From assembly GCA_902764705.1 (NCBI GenBank), contig CACWWZ010000023.1, forward strand, positions 1-49,597: a stretch of 49,597 nucleotides of DNA, in the 5' to 3' direction. Origin of the DNA: an uncultured Prevotellaceae bacterium (GTDB taxonomy: Bacteria > Bacteroidota > Bacteroidia > Bacteroidales > Bacteroidaceae). Below, in pieces: positions 17,326 through 24,425 of the stretch. Within the stretch, counting starts at the first letter, position 1. Each line of letters starts with the position of its first letter. The notes under the pieces are model-generated. The model made no database searches, was not told the origin of the DNA, and was given only the letters and a program-made list of their open reading frames with translations. Position numbers and translations under genes: made by a program.

Positions 17326-18297
17326 ATGATTTACGTCTCATTACCTGACAACGAAGTTCGAAGACTGTCGTTTTATCTGGCTCTGGAAGAGTATGTGGCG
17401 CGCCAGCTGGCTCCCGCAGACTATTTCTTTATGTGGCAGGTGGAGCCCAGTGTCATTTTCGGGCGTAACCAGCTGATAGAGAATGAGGTAAACCTTGACT
17501 TCTGTCGCTCGCACCATATCCAGATGTATCGCAGAAAGAGTGGGGGAGGCTGTGTGTATGCTGACATGAATAATGTGATGTTTTCCTATATCACAGCTGA
17601 TGATCAGGTAGGTTTTACCTTCAATCGATATATGAGTATGGTGGTGTTGATGTTGCAGCGACTGGGCATTGACGCCTCGGGCTCTGGACGTAACGACGTG
17701 ATGATTGGCGACAAGAAGGTGTCAGGAACGGCATTCTATAAAATACCGGGACGTAGCATCGTTCATGGTACCATGCTCTACGACACGGACATGATCAATA
17801 TGGTGGGAGCCATCACTCCCTCTAATGCCAAGCTGCTGTCGAAGGGAATAGCCAGTGTCCGCCAGCGTATTGCGTTGTTGAAGGATTACACACTGTTGAC
17901 GCTCGAAGAGTTTAAGGATCATGTCCGCAAGTGTCTGTGCGATGAGGAAGTCATGTTGACTGCCGCGGACGTTAGCAGTGTAGAGGAGTTGGAGAAGTGG
18001 TACCTTTCCGACGAGTTTATCTTTGGCAAGAATCCCCAATACACGCTTGTCAAGCAGCGTCGTATAGAACATGTGGGCGATTTTGAAGCTCGTATCACTT
18101 TGAAGAACGGTATCATCCAGCGAGTCAACCTGATGGGTGACTTCCTGCTGGTGGGCGACCTCGACAAGGGTCTGCTGGACATGCTTCGTGGACTCCCCCT
18201 GACACAGGAGGCATTGCGTCGCAGACTGCCGGACCGTATTGACGATATTGTGATGAACTTGATGACGGAAGACTTTGTCAGATTATTAACAGAATAA
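17326..18297 (+). CDS. lplA: Lipoate--protein ligase
   Basis: A 323-residue ligase that activates lipoate with ATP and attaches it to lysine of acceptor domains. Motifs: [19 protein letters not shown] (about 68-86, the RRxSGGG lipoate/AMP pocket) and [19 protein letters not shown], with the conserved lysines. The C-terminal accessory domain (about 245-320) is present. It is the first gene of the operon that encodes its substrate GcvH and the lipoyl-using dehydrogenase, so it most likely lipoylates GcvH with scavenged lipoate (inference from context). Confidence 0.92.
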   Translation: MIYVSLPDNEVRRLSFYLALEEYVARQLAPADYFFMWQVEPSVIFGRNQLIENEVNLDFCRSHHIQMYRRKSGGGCVYADMNNVMFSYITADDQVGFTFNRYMSMVVLMLQRLGIDASGSGRNDVMIGDKKVSGTAFYKIPGRSIVHGTMLYDTDMINMVGAITPSNAKLLSKGIASVRQRIALLKDYTLLTLEEFKDHVRKCLCDEEVMLTAADVSSVEELEKWYLSDEFIFGKNPQYTLVKQRRIEHVGDFEARITLKNGIIQRVNLMGDFLLVGDLDKGLLDMLRGLPLTQEALRRRLPDRIDDIVMNLMTEDFVRLLTE

Positions 18298-18312
18298 CAA
18301 TATATAATAAGT

Positions 18313-19395
18313 ATGGAAAACAAAAAGACCTGTCTCTATGACAAACACGTGGCGCTGGGTGCGCTGATGTCACCTTTTGGAGGCTTCGACATGCCTATTC
18401 AGTATAGTGGCATCGTAGATGAGCATCAAGCTGTGCGCCAGGCCTGTGGTGTGTTCGACGTCAGCCACATGGGCGAAGTGCTTATCAGTGGCAATGATGC
18501 CGAGCGCTATGTAAACCACATTTTTACGAATGATGTGGTTGGCGTGCCCAACGGTAAGATTCTCTATGGCATGATGTGCTACGAGGATGGTGGCGTCGTC
18601 GACGACTTGTTGGTTTATAAGGTAGATGACCAGCGATTCTTCCTTGTTATTAATGCTGCCAATATCGATAAGGACTGGGCCTGGATACAACAGCAGGCTA
18701 AGGGTTACGACGTCAACTTAGAGCACCAGAGCGATCAGTATGGCGAACTGGCTGTGCAAGGTCCGCAGGCAGAAGCCGTGATGCAGGAAGTATTGGGAAT
18801 TCCTTGTGCAGAACTGACGTTCTACACCTTTAAACAGATAGGTGACGTTATTGTAAGCCGCACGGGCTACACGGGCGAAGATGGTTTCGAGATTTATGCA
18901 GCACCTCATTATATTAATGAATGTTGGGATAAACTGGTGGCTTCAGGACGTTGTAAGCCTTGTGGCTTGGGTTGTCGCGATACACTGCGTTTCGAGGTAG
19001 GACTTCCTCTCTACGGCGACGAGCTGTCGGCAGATATTACCCCCATCATGGCTGGCTTGGGCATTTTCGTTAAGCTCGACAAGGACGAGTTCATTGGTAA
19101 GGAAGCACTTGCCCGCCAGAAGGCTGAGGGACCTGCCAAGAAGATTGTGGGCATTGAACTTACGGACAAGGCGATTCCCCGTCATGGTTACGCCGTATTG
19201 AATATGGATGGCGAAACCATTGGAGAGGTGACCACGGGCTATCACACCATCTCGACGGACAAGAGCGTATGTATGTCACTCATCGACAGCCAATATGCTA
19301 AACTGGACACGGAGGTGCAGATTCAGATTCGCAAAAAGGTGTTCCCCGGCAAAGTCGTCAAAAAGCAATTCTATAACAAAAACTATAAAAAATAA
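18313..19395 (+). CDS. gcvT: Aminomethyltransferase, glycine cleavage T-protein
   Basis: A 360-residue T-protein. It transfers the methylene group from the aminomethyl-lipoyl arm of GcvH to tetrahydrofolate, releasing ammonia. It has the usual N-terminal SPFGGFDMPIQYSGIVDEH, FDVSHMGEV, the folate-site region SRTGYTGEDGFEIY, and the C-terminal barrel (GEVTTGYHTIS). It lies 15 bp after lplA and 4 bp before gcvH. Confidence 0.95.
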   Translation: MENKKTCLYDKHVALGALMSPFGGFDMPIQYSGIVDEHQAVRQACGVFDVSHMGEVLISGNDAERYVNHIFTNDVVGVPNGKILYGMMCYEDGGVVDDLLVYKVDDQRFFLVINAANIDKDWAWIQQQAKGYDVNLEHQSDQYGELAVQGPQAEAVMQEVLGIPCAELTFYTFKQIGDVIVSRTGYTGEDGFEIYAAPHYINECWDKLVASGRCKPCGLGCRDTLRFEVGLPLYGDELSADITPIMAGLGIFVKLDKDEFIGKEALARQKAEGPAKKIVGIELTDKAIPRHGYAVLNMDGETIGEVTTGYHTISTDKSVCMSLIDSQYAKLDTEVQIQIRKKVFPGKVVKKQFYNKNYKK

Positions 19396-19399
19396 AACT

Positions 19400-19780
19400 A
19401 TGGCAAAAGTAATTGAAGGACTCTACTACTCGGAGTCGCACGAATACGTAAGAGTAGAAGGTGATTTTGGTTTCATCGGTATTACAGACTATGCCCAGAA
19501 CGCACTGGGTAACGTGGTTTATGTGGATATGCCCGACGTGGATGATGAGGTTGAGGCTGGCGAGGAATTTGGAGCCGTCGAGAGTGTAAAGGCTGCCAGC
19601 GACCTGTACTCACCAGTCAGTGGAACCGTTGTAGAAGTCAATGAGGCCCTTGAGGACCAGCCCGAGCTCGTCAACCAGGATGCTTTCGCGAACTGGATTA
19701 TCAAGGTGGAACTTAGCGACAAGAGCGAACTCGACGCGCTAATGAGTGCTGCTGATTATGTAGCCTTCTGCGAGAAATAA
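19400..19780 (+). CDS. gcvH: Glycine cleavage system H-protein
   Basis: A 126-residue lipoyl carrier. The lipoylated lysine lies in GAVESVKAASDLYSPVSG (Lys about 62). The ATG at 19400 gives the standard start (MAKVIEGLYYSESHEYV); the longer frame overlaps gcvT in another frame. It shuttles the aminomethyl group between the P, T and L proteins, all encoded in this operon. Confidence 0.96.
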   Translation: MAKVIEGLYYSESHEYVRVEGDFGFIGITDYAQNALGNVVYVDMPDVDDEVEAGEEFGAVESVKAASDLYSPVSGTVVEVNEALEDQPELVNQDAFANWIIKVELSDKSELDALMSAADYVAFCEK

Positions 19781-19783
19781 GGT

Positions 19784-19839
19784 CGTTATGACGATATACC
19801 GTTATAACGTAATATCGTAATACCGAAATATCGATAAAA
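19784..19839. repeat. Period-8 CG array (x7) between gcvH and gcvPA
   Basis: CG dinucleotides at 19784, 19792, 19800, 19808, 19816, 19824 and 19832, spacing exactly 8, with only A/T-rich variable bases between (unit CGnnATnn). It fills the entire 59-bp gcvH-gcvPA gap and ends at the gcvPA ATG. Confidence 0.9.
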
Positions 19840-21153
19840 ATGTTTAAATACTTTCCCCACACTCAGGACGATCTGCAGGCGATGCTGGCTACTGTGGGCA
19901 TCGATTCTGTCGATGCCTTATACGCCCAGATTCCTGAAAGCATCCGCTTCCGAGGCGACTATAAACTGCCTTCGGAGATGAGCGAGATGGAGGTTCGGGA
20001 CCTCTTCGCGAAGCTGGGCTCACAGAACGAACAGCTGACGTGCTTTGCCGGCATGGGCGTCTACGATCACTACACGCCGTCTGTCATTCCGCAACTGTTA
20101 CAGCGTTCGGAGTTCTTGACGTCGTACACCCCGTACCAGGCAGAAATTTCTCAGGGTACGCTGCACTATATCTTTGAGTATCAGTCGATGATGACTGAGC
20201 TCACAGGTATGGACATCTCGAATGCCTCGATGTACGACGGTACTACTGCTGCTGCTGAGGCCATGATGATGGCGGTGGCGGCAGGCAAGAAGCAGAACAA
20301 GGTGTTGGTGTCTGAAGCGCTGAATCCCAAGACACGCCAGGTGCTGGATACGTATGCCCTGCATCACGGCATTGAGTTGGTGACGATTCCCCTGAAGGAC
20401 GGTGTTACCGACCTCTCAACCCTCAACTCTCAACTCTCAACTATCGATGGTGTTGCTGGCGTGATGGTGCAGCAGCCCAACGTGTTTGGTGTCGTAGAGG
20501 ATTTCACGGGTTTTGCTGAAGCTTGCCACGAGCAGAAGGCACTTTTTATCATGGATTGTGTTGCTGCTGACCTCGCCGTGCTGAAGACACCTGGCGAGTG
20601 GGACGCTGATATCGCCGTGGGCGATGGCCAGTCGTTGGGCATCCCCATGCAGTTTGGTGGACCTTACGTGGGTTATATGTGCTGCACGGAGAAACTCATC
20701 CGCAAGATGCCTGGACGCATTGTCGGTATGACGAAGGATAATAGAGAACAAAGAGCCTTTGTGCTCACCCTTCAGGCTCGCGAACAGCATATCCGTCGTC
20801 AGAAGGCAACCTCTAATATCTGTAGCAATCAGTCGCTGATGGCGCTCTTTGTGACCATCTATTGCTCGCTGATGGGTAAGCAGGGACTGAAGGAGGCCGC
20901 ACAGCTATCCTACGCCGGTGCACATTACCTCTGGGATGAACTGAAGAAGACGGGACGATTCCAATTGGTTTACGACCAGCCGTTCTTCAACGAGTTCTAT
21001 GTGAAGTACGATGGCGATGTCGACACTCTCTGCCAGCGTTTCATCGAAGCAGGTTTCCTGGTTGTCAGGATGGAGGATGGTATTCTCTTTGCTGTTACCG
21101 AGAAGCGTACGAAAGAAGAAATTGATAACCTCGTAAAGATTGCTGCCCTATGA
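19840..21153 (+). CDS. gcvPA: Glycine dehydrogenase (decarboxylating) subunit 1
   Basis: A 437-residue N-terminal half of the split P-protein, which decarboxylates glycine with pyridoxal phosphate and loads the lipoyl arm of GcvH. Family features: NEQLTCFAGMGVYDHYTPS, the GTLHYIFEYQSMMTELTGMD segment, and the C-terminal REQHIRRQKATSNICSNQSL. The active-site lysine is in GcvPB. An insert reading DLSTLNSQLSTIDG (about residues 190-204) is encoded by a heptamer TCAACNC array and replaces a shorter loop in homologues. Confidence 0.95.
   Translation: MFKYFPHTQDDLQAMLATVGIDSVDALYAQIPESIRFRGDYKLPSEMSEMEVRDLFAKLGSQNEQLTCFAGMGVYDHYTPSVIPQLLQRSEFLTSYTPYQAEISQGTLHYIFEYQSMMTELTGMDISNASMYDGTTAAAEAMMMAVAAGKKQNKVLVSEALNPKTRQVLDTYALHHGIELVTIPLKDGVTDLSTLNSQLSTIDGVAGVMVQQPNVFGVVEDFTGFAEACHEQKALFIMDCVAADLAVLKTPGEWDADIAVGDGQSLGIPMQFGGPYVGYMCCTEKLIRKMPGRIVGMTKDNREQRAFVLTLQAREQHIRRQKATSNICSNQSLMALFVTIYCSLMGKQGLKEAAQLSYAGAHYLWDELKKTGRFQLVYDQPFFNEFYVKYDGDVDTLCQRFIEAGFLVVRMEDGILFAVTEKRTKEEIDNLVKIAAL
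20413..20443. repeat. Heptamer TCAACnC array inside gcvPA
   Basis: TCAAC at 20416, 20423, 20430 and 20437, exact 7-bp spacing; in-frame within gcvPA. Confidence 0.85.
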
Positions 21154-22604
21154 ATCACAAACTATATGGTCATTTGATTTTCGAACTATCGAAAGCGGGA
21201 CGCAAAGGCTACAGTCTGCCCAAGAACAATTTTGGCAATTACGAGATACCGGCTTCTATGCAGCGTGCTGCAGATGCAGAACTCCCTGAATGCGACGAAC
21301 TGACGGTGGTACGTCATTATACGAACCTCTCGAATAATAACTTCGGTGTCGACACGGGCTTCTATCCCCTAGGGTCTTGCACGATGAAGTATAACCCCAA
21401 GATCAACGAAGAGATGGCTGCCCTGCCACAGTTCCAGAACCTGCATCCGCTACAGCCGGCAGAAACGGCAAAGGGTGCCTTGGCTTTGATAAAGCTTCTG
21501 GAGCAGTCGCTTTGCGAACTTACGGGCCTGGCCCATTTCACCTTTAAGCCCTATGCCGGTGCTCATGGAGAGTTGACGGGATTGATGGTTATCGATAACT
21601 ATCATCGTTCCCGTGGCGACCTCCAGCGCAAAAAGGTCATAGTACCAGACAGCGCCCATGGTACGAATCCCGCCTCGGCTGCTGTCTGCGGCCTCGCAAT
21701 CATCGAAGTTAAGAGTGACAAGAATGGCCTAGTAGACCTAGACGACCTAGAGAGACTAGTGGAACTAGAAGGCTCCAACATCGCCGCCATGATGATGACT
21801 AATCCCAATACCCTCGGACTCTTCGAGACGCGTATCCCGGAAATTGCGAAGCTCATCCACGACTGCGGTGGTCTGATGTACTACGATGGTGCCAACCTGA
21901 ACCCGATGTTGGGAGCTTGTCGTCCTGGTGATATGGGCTTCGACGTCATGCACATTAACCTGCATAAGACGTTCTCGACGCCTCATGGCGGTGGCGGTCC
22001 TGGTGCCGGTCCTGTGGGTGTACGCGAGGGCTTACAGGAGTTCTTCCCCTTCGTTTCGCCCTATTTTGGCAACTTTGGAGTCATGATGCGCGCCTATGCT
22101 TATATCCTTTCGCTGGGTCGCGAGGAAGTGAAGATGGTGGGCCCGTTGGCGACGCTCAACGCCAACTACATCAAGGAGTCGCTGAAGGATGTCTACGAGC
22201 TGCCCATCGACACTACGTGCTGTCACGAGTTCGTCTTCGACGGTCTGAAGGACAAGTCGACTGGTGTCACCACGATGGATGTGGCGAAGCGCTTGTTGGA
22301 CTATGGCTATCATGCGCCTACAATCTACTTCCCGTTGCTTTTCCATGAGTCGCTTATGATTGAGCCTACGGAGAACGAATCGAAGGAAACGCTTGATGGC
22401 TTCATTGCCGTGATGCGAAAGATTGCCGAGGAGGCTAAGACTAACCCCGACGAGGTGAAGTCATCCCCACATACCACGCCTATCGGCCGTGTCGACGACG
22501 TCCTCGCCGCCAAGCATCCCATAGTGACGTTCCGTCAAATGAAAAGCCTCACCCCCGACCCCTCTCCAACGGGCGAGGGGAGTGAATTGACCTCTAATAG
22601 ATGA
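21150..22604 (+). CDS. gcvPB: Glycine dehydrogenase (decarboxylating) subunit 2
   Basis: A 484-residue C-terminal half of the P-protein, starting inside the gcvPA stop codon (4-bp overlap). The PLP lysine is in HINLHKTFSTPHGGGGPG. The N-terminus and core (FYPLGSCTMKYNP, SAHGTNPASA) are normal. Two segments are unusual: residues about 194-207 (LVDLDDLERLVELEG) are encoded by a CTAG-N5 array and lengthen a loop by about three residues, and the C-terminus (SLTPDPSPTGEGSE) is translated from a GC-rich palindromic element, with the stop codon just beyond it. Confidence 0.95.
   Translation: MNHKLYGHLIFELSKAGRKGYSLPKNNFGNYEIPASMQRAADAELPECDELTVVRHYTNLSNNNFGVDTGFYPLGSCTMKYNPKINEEMAALPQFQNLHPLQPAETAKGALALIKLLEQSLCELTGLAHFTFKPYAGAHGELTGLMVIDNYHRSRGDLQRKKVIVPDSAHGTNPASAAVCGLAIIEVKSDKNGLVDLDDLERLVELEGSNIAAMMMTNPNTLGLFETRIPEIAKLIHDCGGLMYYDGANLNPMLGACRPGDMGFDVMHINLHKTFSTPHGGGGPGAGPVGVREGLQEFFPFVSPYFGNFGVMMRAYAYILSLGREEVKMVGPLATLNANYIKESLKDVYELPIDTTCCHEFVFDGLKDKSTGVTTMDVAKRLLDYGYHAPTIYFPLLFHESLMIEPTENESKETLDGFIAVMRKIAEEAKTNPDEVKSSPHTTPIGRVDDVLAAKHPIVTFRQMKSLTPDPSPTGEGSELTSNR
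21729..21768. repeat. CTAG-N5 array (x5) inside gcvPB
   Basis: CTAG at 21729, 21738, 21747, 21756 and 21765, exact 9-bp spacing. Here the core is read as CTA-Gnn, giving Leu every third codon, a different frame from that in dxs. Confidence 0.95.
22544..22583. repeat. GC-rich palindromic element, copy 1 (gcvPB 3' end)
   Basis: A 40-bp element starting AAGCCTCACCCCCGACC and containing an inner near-palindrome CCCCTCTCC-aac-GGGCGAGGGG. It matches the reverse complement of copy 2 at 37 of 40 positions. It encodes the SPTGEG-type C-terminus of GcvPB. Confidence 0.9.
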
Positions 22605-22610
22605 CCGCTG

Positions 22611-24014
22611 ATGAACAATAATAATGAAAAAGTACCAACTCCCCTCTCCCGTTGGAGAGGGGCTGGGGGTGAGGCTTCCGATCTCATCATCATCGGTGCG
22701 GGGCCTGGAGGTTACCGCGCCGCTGAATACGCTGCAAAGCAAGGCCTTAAGGTCACTATCTTCGAAGATGACAATGTCGGCGGTACATGTCTCAACGTGG
22801 GTTGTATCCCCACGAAGACCTACGTCCACAGCGCCACTTTCGATGAGGCTCGTGAGCGCATGGCTACCGTCGTTCCTCAACTGCGGGGTGGGGTAGAGGG
22901 CATTCTCTTGCATCCCAACATTACATTGGTACGCGAGAAAGCTAGATTCGTAGATTCAAATACAGTAGAAGCCTCTCCCTCGGGAGAGGTGTGGAGAGGG
23001 GTCAACATCATCATCGCTACGGGTTCAGAGACCAAGTGGCTACCGATTGCTGGCATTGATGACCCCCGGGTGGTCGATTCTACAGGCCTCCTAAACCTCG
23101 AAACGCTACCCAAGCGTCTTGTCATTATTGGTGCGGGTGTCATTGGTATGGAGTTCGCCAGCGTGTTTCATCGTTTTGGCGCTGAGGTGACGGTCATCGA
23201 GTTCCTGAAGGAGTGCCTACCTGCCCTCGACAGCGACATCGCCAAACGTCTGCGTAAGCAGATGGAGAAGGAGGGTATCACCTTCCACATGCAGTGTGCC
23301 GTGAAGCAGATTGCCGATGGCGAGGTGTTCTTCGAGGATAAGAAAGGCCAGACGGAGAGCGTTGAGGCTGACGTCATCCTGATGGCTACGGGGCGCAAGC
23401 CACGCACAGCGGGCCTGAACCTCGAAGCCCTTGGCATCACCCTCGGCCCCAACGGTGCCATCCCCGTCGACGATAACTACCAGATTGCCACCGTTCCCGA
23501 CGGTTCTCCGTCGGGGCTCTACGCCATCGGCGACGCCAACGGCCGTCAGATGCTGGCCCATGCTGCTGAGATGCAGGCCATACATGCGGTGAACCACATT
23601 CTGGGCAAGCAGGACAATATCCGTTTCGATATCATGCCAGCTGCTATCTTCACTTCCCCTGAGGCCGCTTGCGTAGGACCCACAGAGGACCAGCTGAAAG
23701 CTGCTACTGTGGCCAACGGTTCTGCCGTTGGCACTCCCTATGAGTGTCGCAAGGCTTTCTGGCGTGCCAATGGCAAAGCTCTGGCGATGAATGCAACAGA
23801 AGGTATGCTGAAACTATTCATCGCCCCTCCGTCACAGGGAGGGGATGGGGGAGGGTCTCTCATCCTTGGCTGTCATGCTTATGGCGCCCACAGTGCCGAT
23901 ATCGTACAGGAGGTTACGGCGCTGATGTGTCGCGGTACGACTATTGAACAATTGCGCGACATCATCCACATTCATCCTACTTTAGGTGAAATATTAAAGG
24001 CGGCTACAGAATAG
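22611..24014 (+). CDS. lpdA: Dihydrolipoyl dehydrogenase
   Basis: A 467-residue flavoprotein (L-protein) reoxidising dihydrolipoyl-GcvH with NAD+. FAD site GAGPGGYRAAEYAA, redox disulfide GGTCLNVGCIPTKTY, NAD site IGAGVIGMEFASVF, and the active-site His-Glu pair in IHIHPTLGEI. Three segments are translated from GC-rich palindromic elements: the N-terminal TPLSRWRGAGGEAS (22638-22677), EASPSGEVWRGVN (22971-23001) and APPSQGGDGGGS (23824-23855). Each lies where homologues have surface loops or a shorter start. The core motifs are intact, so the enzyme is probably functional. It ends in a strong terminator that overlaps its stop codon. Confidence 0.95.
   Translation: MNNNNEKVPTPLSRWRGAGGEASDLIIIGAGPGGYRAAEYAAKQGLKVTIFEDDNVGGTCLNVGCIPTKTYVHSATFDEARERMATVVPQLRGGVEGILLHPNITLVREKARFVDSNTVEASPSGEVWRGVNIIIATGSETKWLPIAGIDDPRVVDSTGLLNLETLPKRLVIIGAGVIGMEFASVFHRFGAEVTVIEFLKECLPALDSDIAKRLRKQMEKEGITFHMQCAVKQIADGEVFFEDKKGQTESVEADVILMATGRKPRTAGLNLEALGITLGPNGAIPVDDNYQIATVPDGSPSGLYAIGDANGRQMLAHAAEMQAIHAVNHILGKQDNIRFDIMPAAIFTSPEAACVGPTEDQLKAATVANGSAVGTPYECRKAFWRANGKALAMNATEGMLKLFIAPPSQGGDGGGSLILGCHAYGAHSADIVQEVTALMCRGTTIEQLRDIIHIHPTLGEILKAATE
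22638..22677. repeat. GC-rich palindromic element, copy 2 (inverted, lpdA 5' end)
   Basis: Inverted copy of 22544-22583 (37/40 identical), 54 bp away. Together they could fold the gcvPB-lpdA junction into a long hairpin enclosing the gcvPB stop codon and the lpdA start codon. Confidence 0.9.
22971..23001. repeat. GC-rich palindromic element, copy 3 (inside lpdA)
   Basis: CCTCTCCC-tc-GGGAGAGG palindrome followed by TGTGGAGAGGGG; related in sequence to copies 1 and 2. Confidence 0.8.
23824..23855. repeat. GC-rich palindromic element, copy 4 (inside lpdA)
   Basis: CCCCTCC-gtcacag-GGAGGGG palindrome followed by ATGGGGGAGGG; a diverged or second subtype of the element, in frame. Confidence 0.75.
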
Positions 24015-24026
24015 CCGCCTTTTTTT
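23998..24026 (+). terminator. Rho-independent terminator of the gcv operon
   Basis: AGGCGGCTA / TAGCCGCCT 9-bp perfect stem with a 5-nt loop and six T residues; the lpdA stop codon lies within it. Confidence 0.9.
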
Positions 24027-24052
24027 GCTTTGTCTTTTTATATCCCAAAGTT

Positions 24053-24162
24053 TGCAATATATATTCCAAACTTTGCAATTTACATTTCAAAGCCTGCAAC
24101 GTAAATTGCACGACCTGCAATATAAATCCCAAGTCCTGCAACGTATATTGCACGACCTGCAA
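24053..24162. repeat. 21-bp TGCAA array (x6)
   Basis: TGCAA at 24053, 24074, 24095, 24116, 24137 and 24158, spacing exactly 21 bp (about two helical turns). The consensus is roughly AANNCCTGCAANNTANATT. The array follows the gcv terminator. The minus strand is open here and would encode a seven-residue repeat beginning LQ, but no gene call is made. Confidence 0.9.
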
Positions 24163-24173
24163 TGAAAAATAAC

Positions 24174-24181
24174 TATCTTTG
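24174..24181 (+). promoter_or_regulatory. Possible promoter in the lpdA-PUL gap
   Basis: TATCTTTG matches the -7 box and lies after the 21-bp array. Downstream there is no ORF, only a 9-mer array and then hairpins, so a short non-coding transcript of about 70 nt is conceivable. Confidence 0.35.
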
Positions 24182-24183
24182 TA

Positions 24184-24216
24184 GTTTAAGAAGTTAAGGT
24201 AGTTAAAGGAGTTAAG
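24184..24216. repeat. Period-9 GTTAAGnnA array (x4)
   Basis: GTT at 24184, 24193, 24202 and 24211, exact 9-bp spacing. The same unit recurs at 42378-42418, again beside a terminator. Confidence 0.85.
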
Positions 24217-24232
24217 GTCAATAGATAAAAAA

Positions 24233-24256
24233 GGTCTCACTTGGTGTGAGACTTTT
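24233..24256. terminator. Hairpin GTCTCAC/GTGAGAC with T run
   Basis: GTCTCAC (24234-24240), 4-nt loop, GTGAGAC (24245-24251), then TTTT; preceded by an A run, so it could terminate in either direction. It directly precedes the 41-bp tandem repeats, which share the GTCTC...GAGAC theme. Confidence 0.6.
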
Positions 24257-24379
24257 CTAACAAAAGGTCTCGGACTCTCACGAGCTTCGACCCCTTTCTA
24301 ACAAAAGGTCTCGGACTCTCACGAGCTTCGACCCCTTTCTAACAAAAGGTCTCGGACTCTCACGAGCCCGAGACTTTCA
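24257..24379. repeat. 41-bp tandem repeat (x3)
   Basis: Units begin CTAACAAAAGGTCTCGG at 24257, 24298 and 24339. The first two are identical. The third changes its end to CCCGAGAC and so forms a perfect GTCTCGG/CCGAGAC stem. It lies at the 3' end of the PUL transcript. Seen on either strand it resembles stacked terminator hairpins. Confidence 0.9.
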
Positions 24380-24425
24380 CATGTAAAGTTCTAAAAATTA
24401 CCTTGTAGGTAAATATCTTAGTTTA

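Noticed and set aside
24004-24240. 78-codon minus-strand ORF with LQ heptads
   Set aside because: It overlaps the gcv terminator and is explained by the 21-bp DNA array; not called as a gene, only noted as a finding.
24257-24379. CRISPR-like direct repeats
   Set aside because: The 41-bp units are head-to-tail with no unique spacers, and no cas genes are present.
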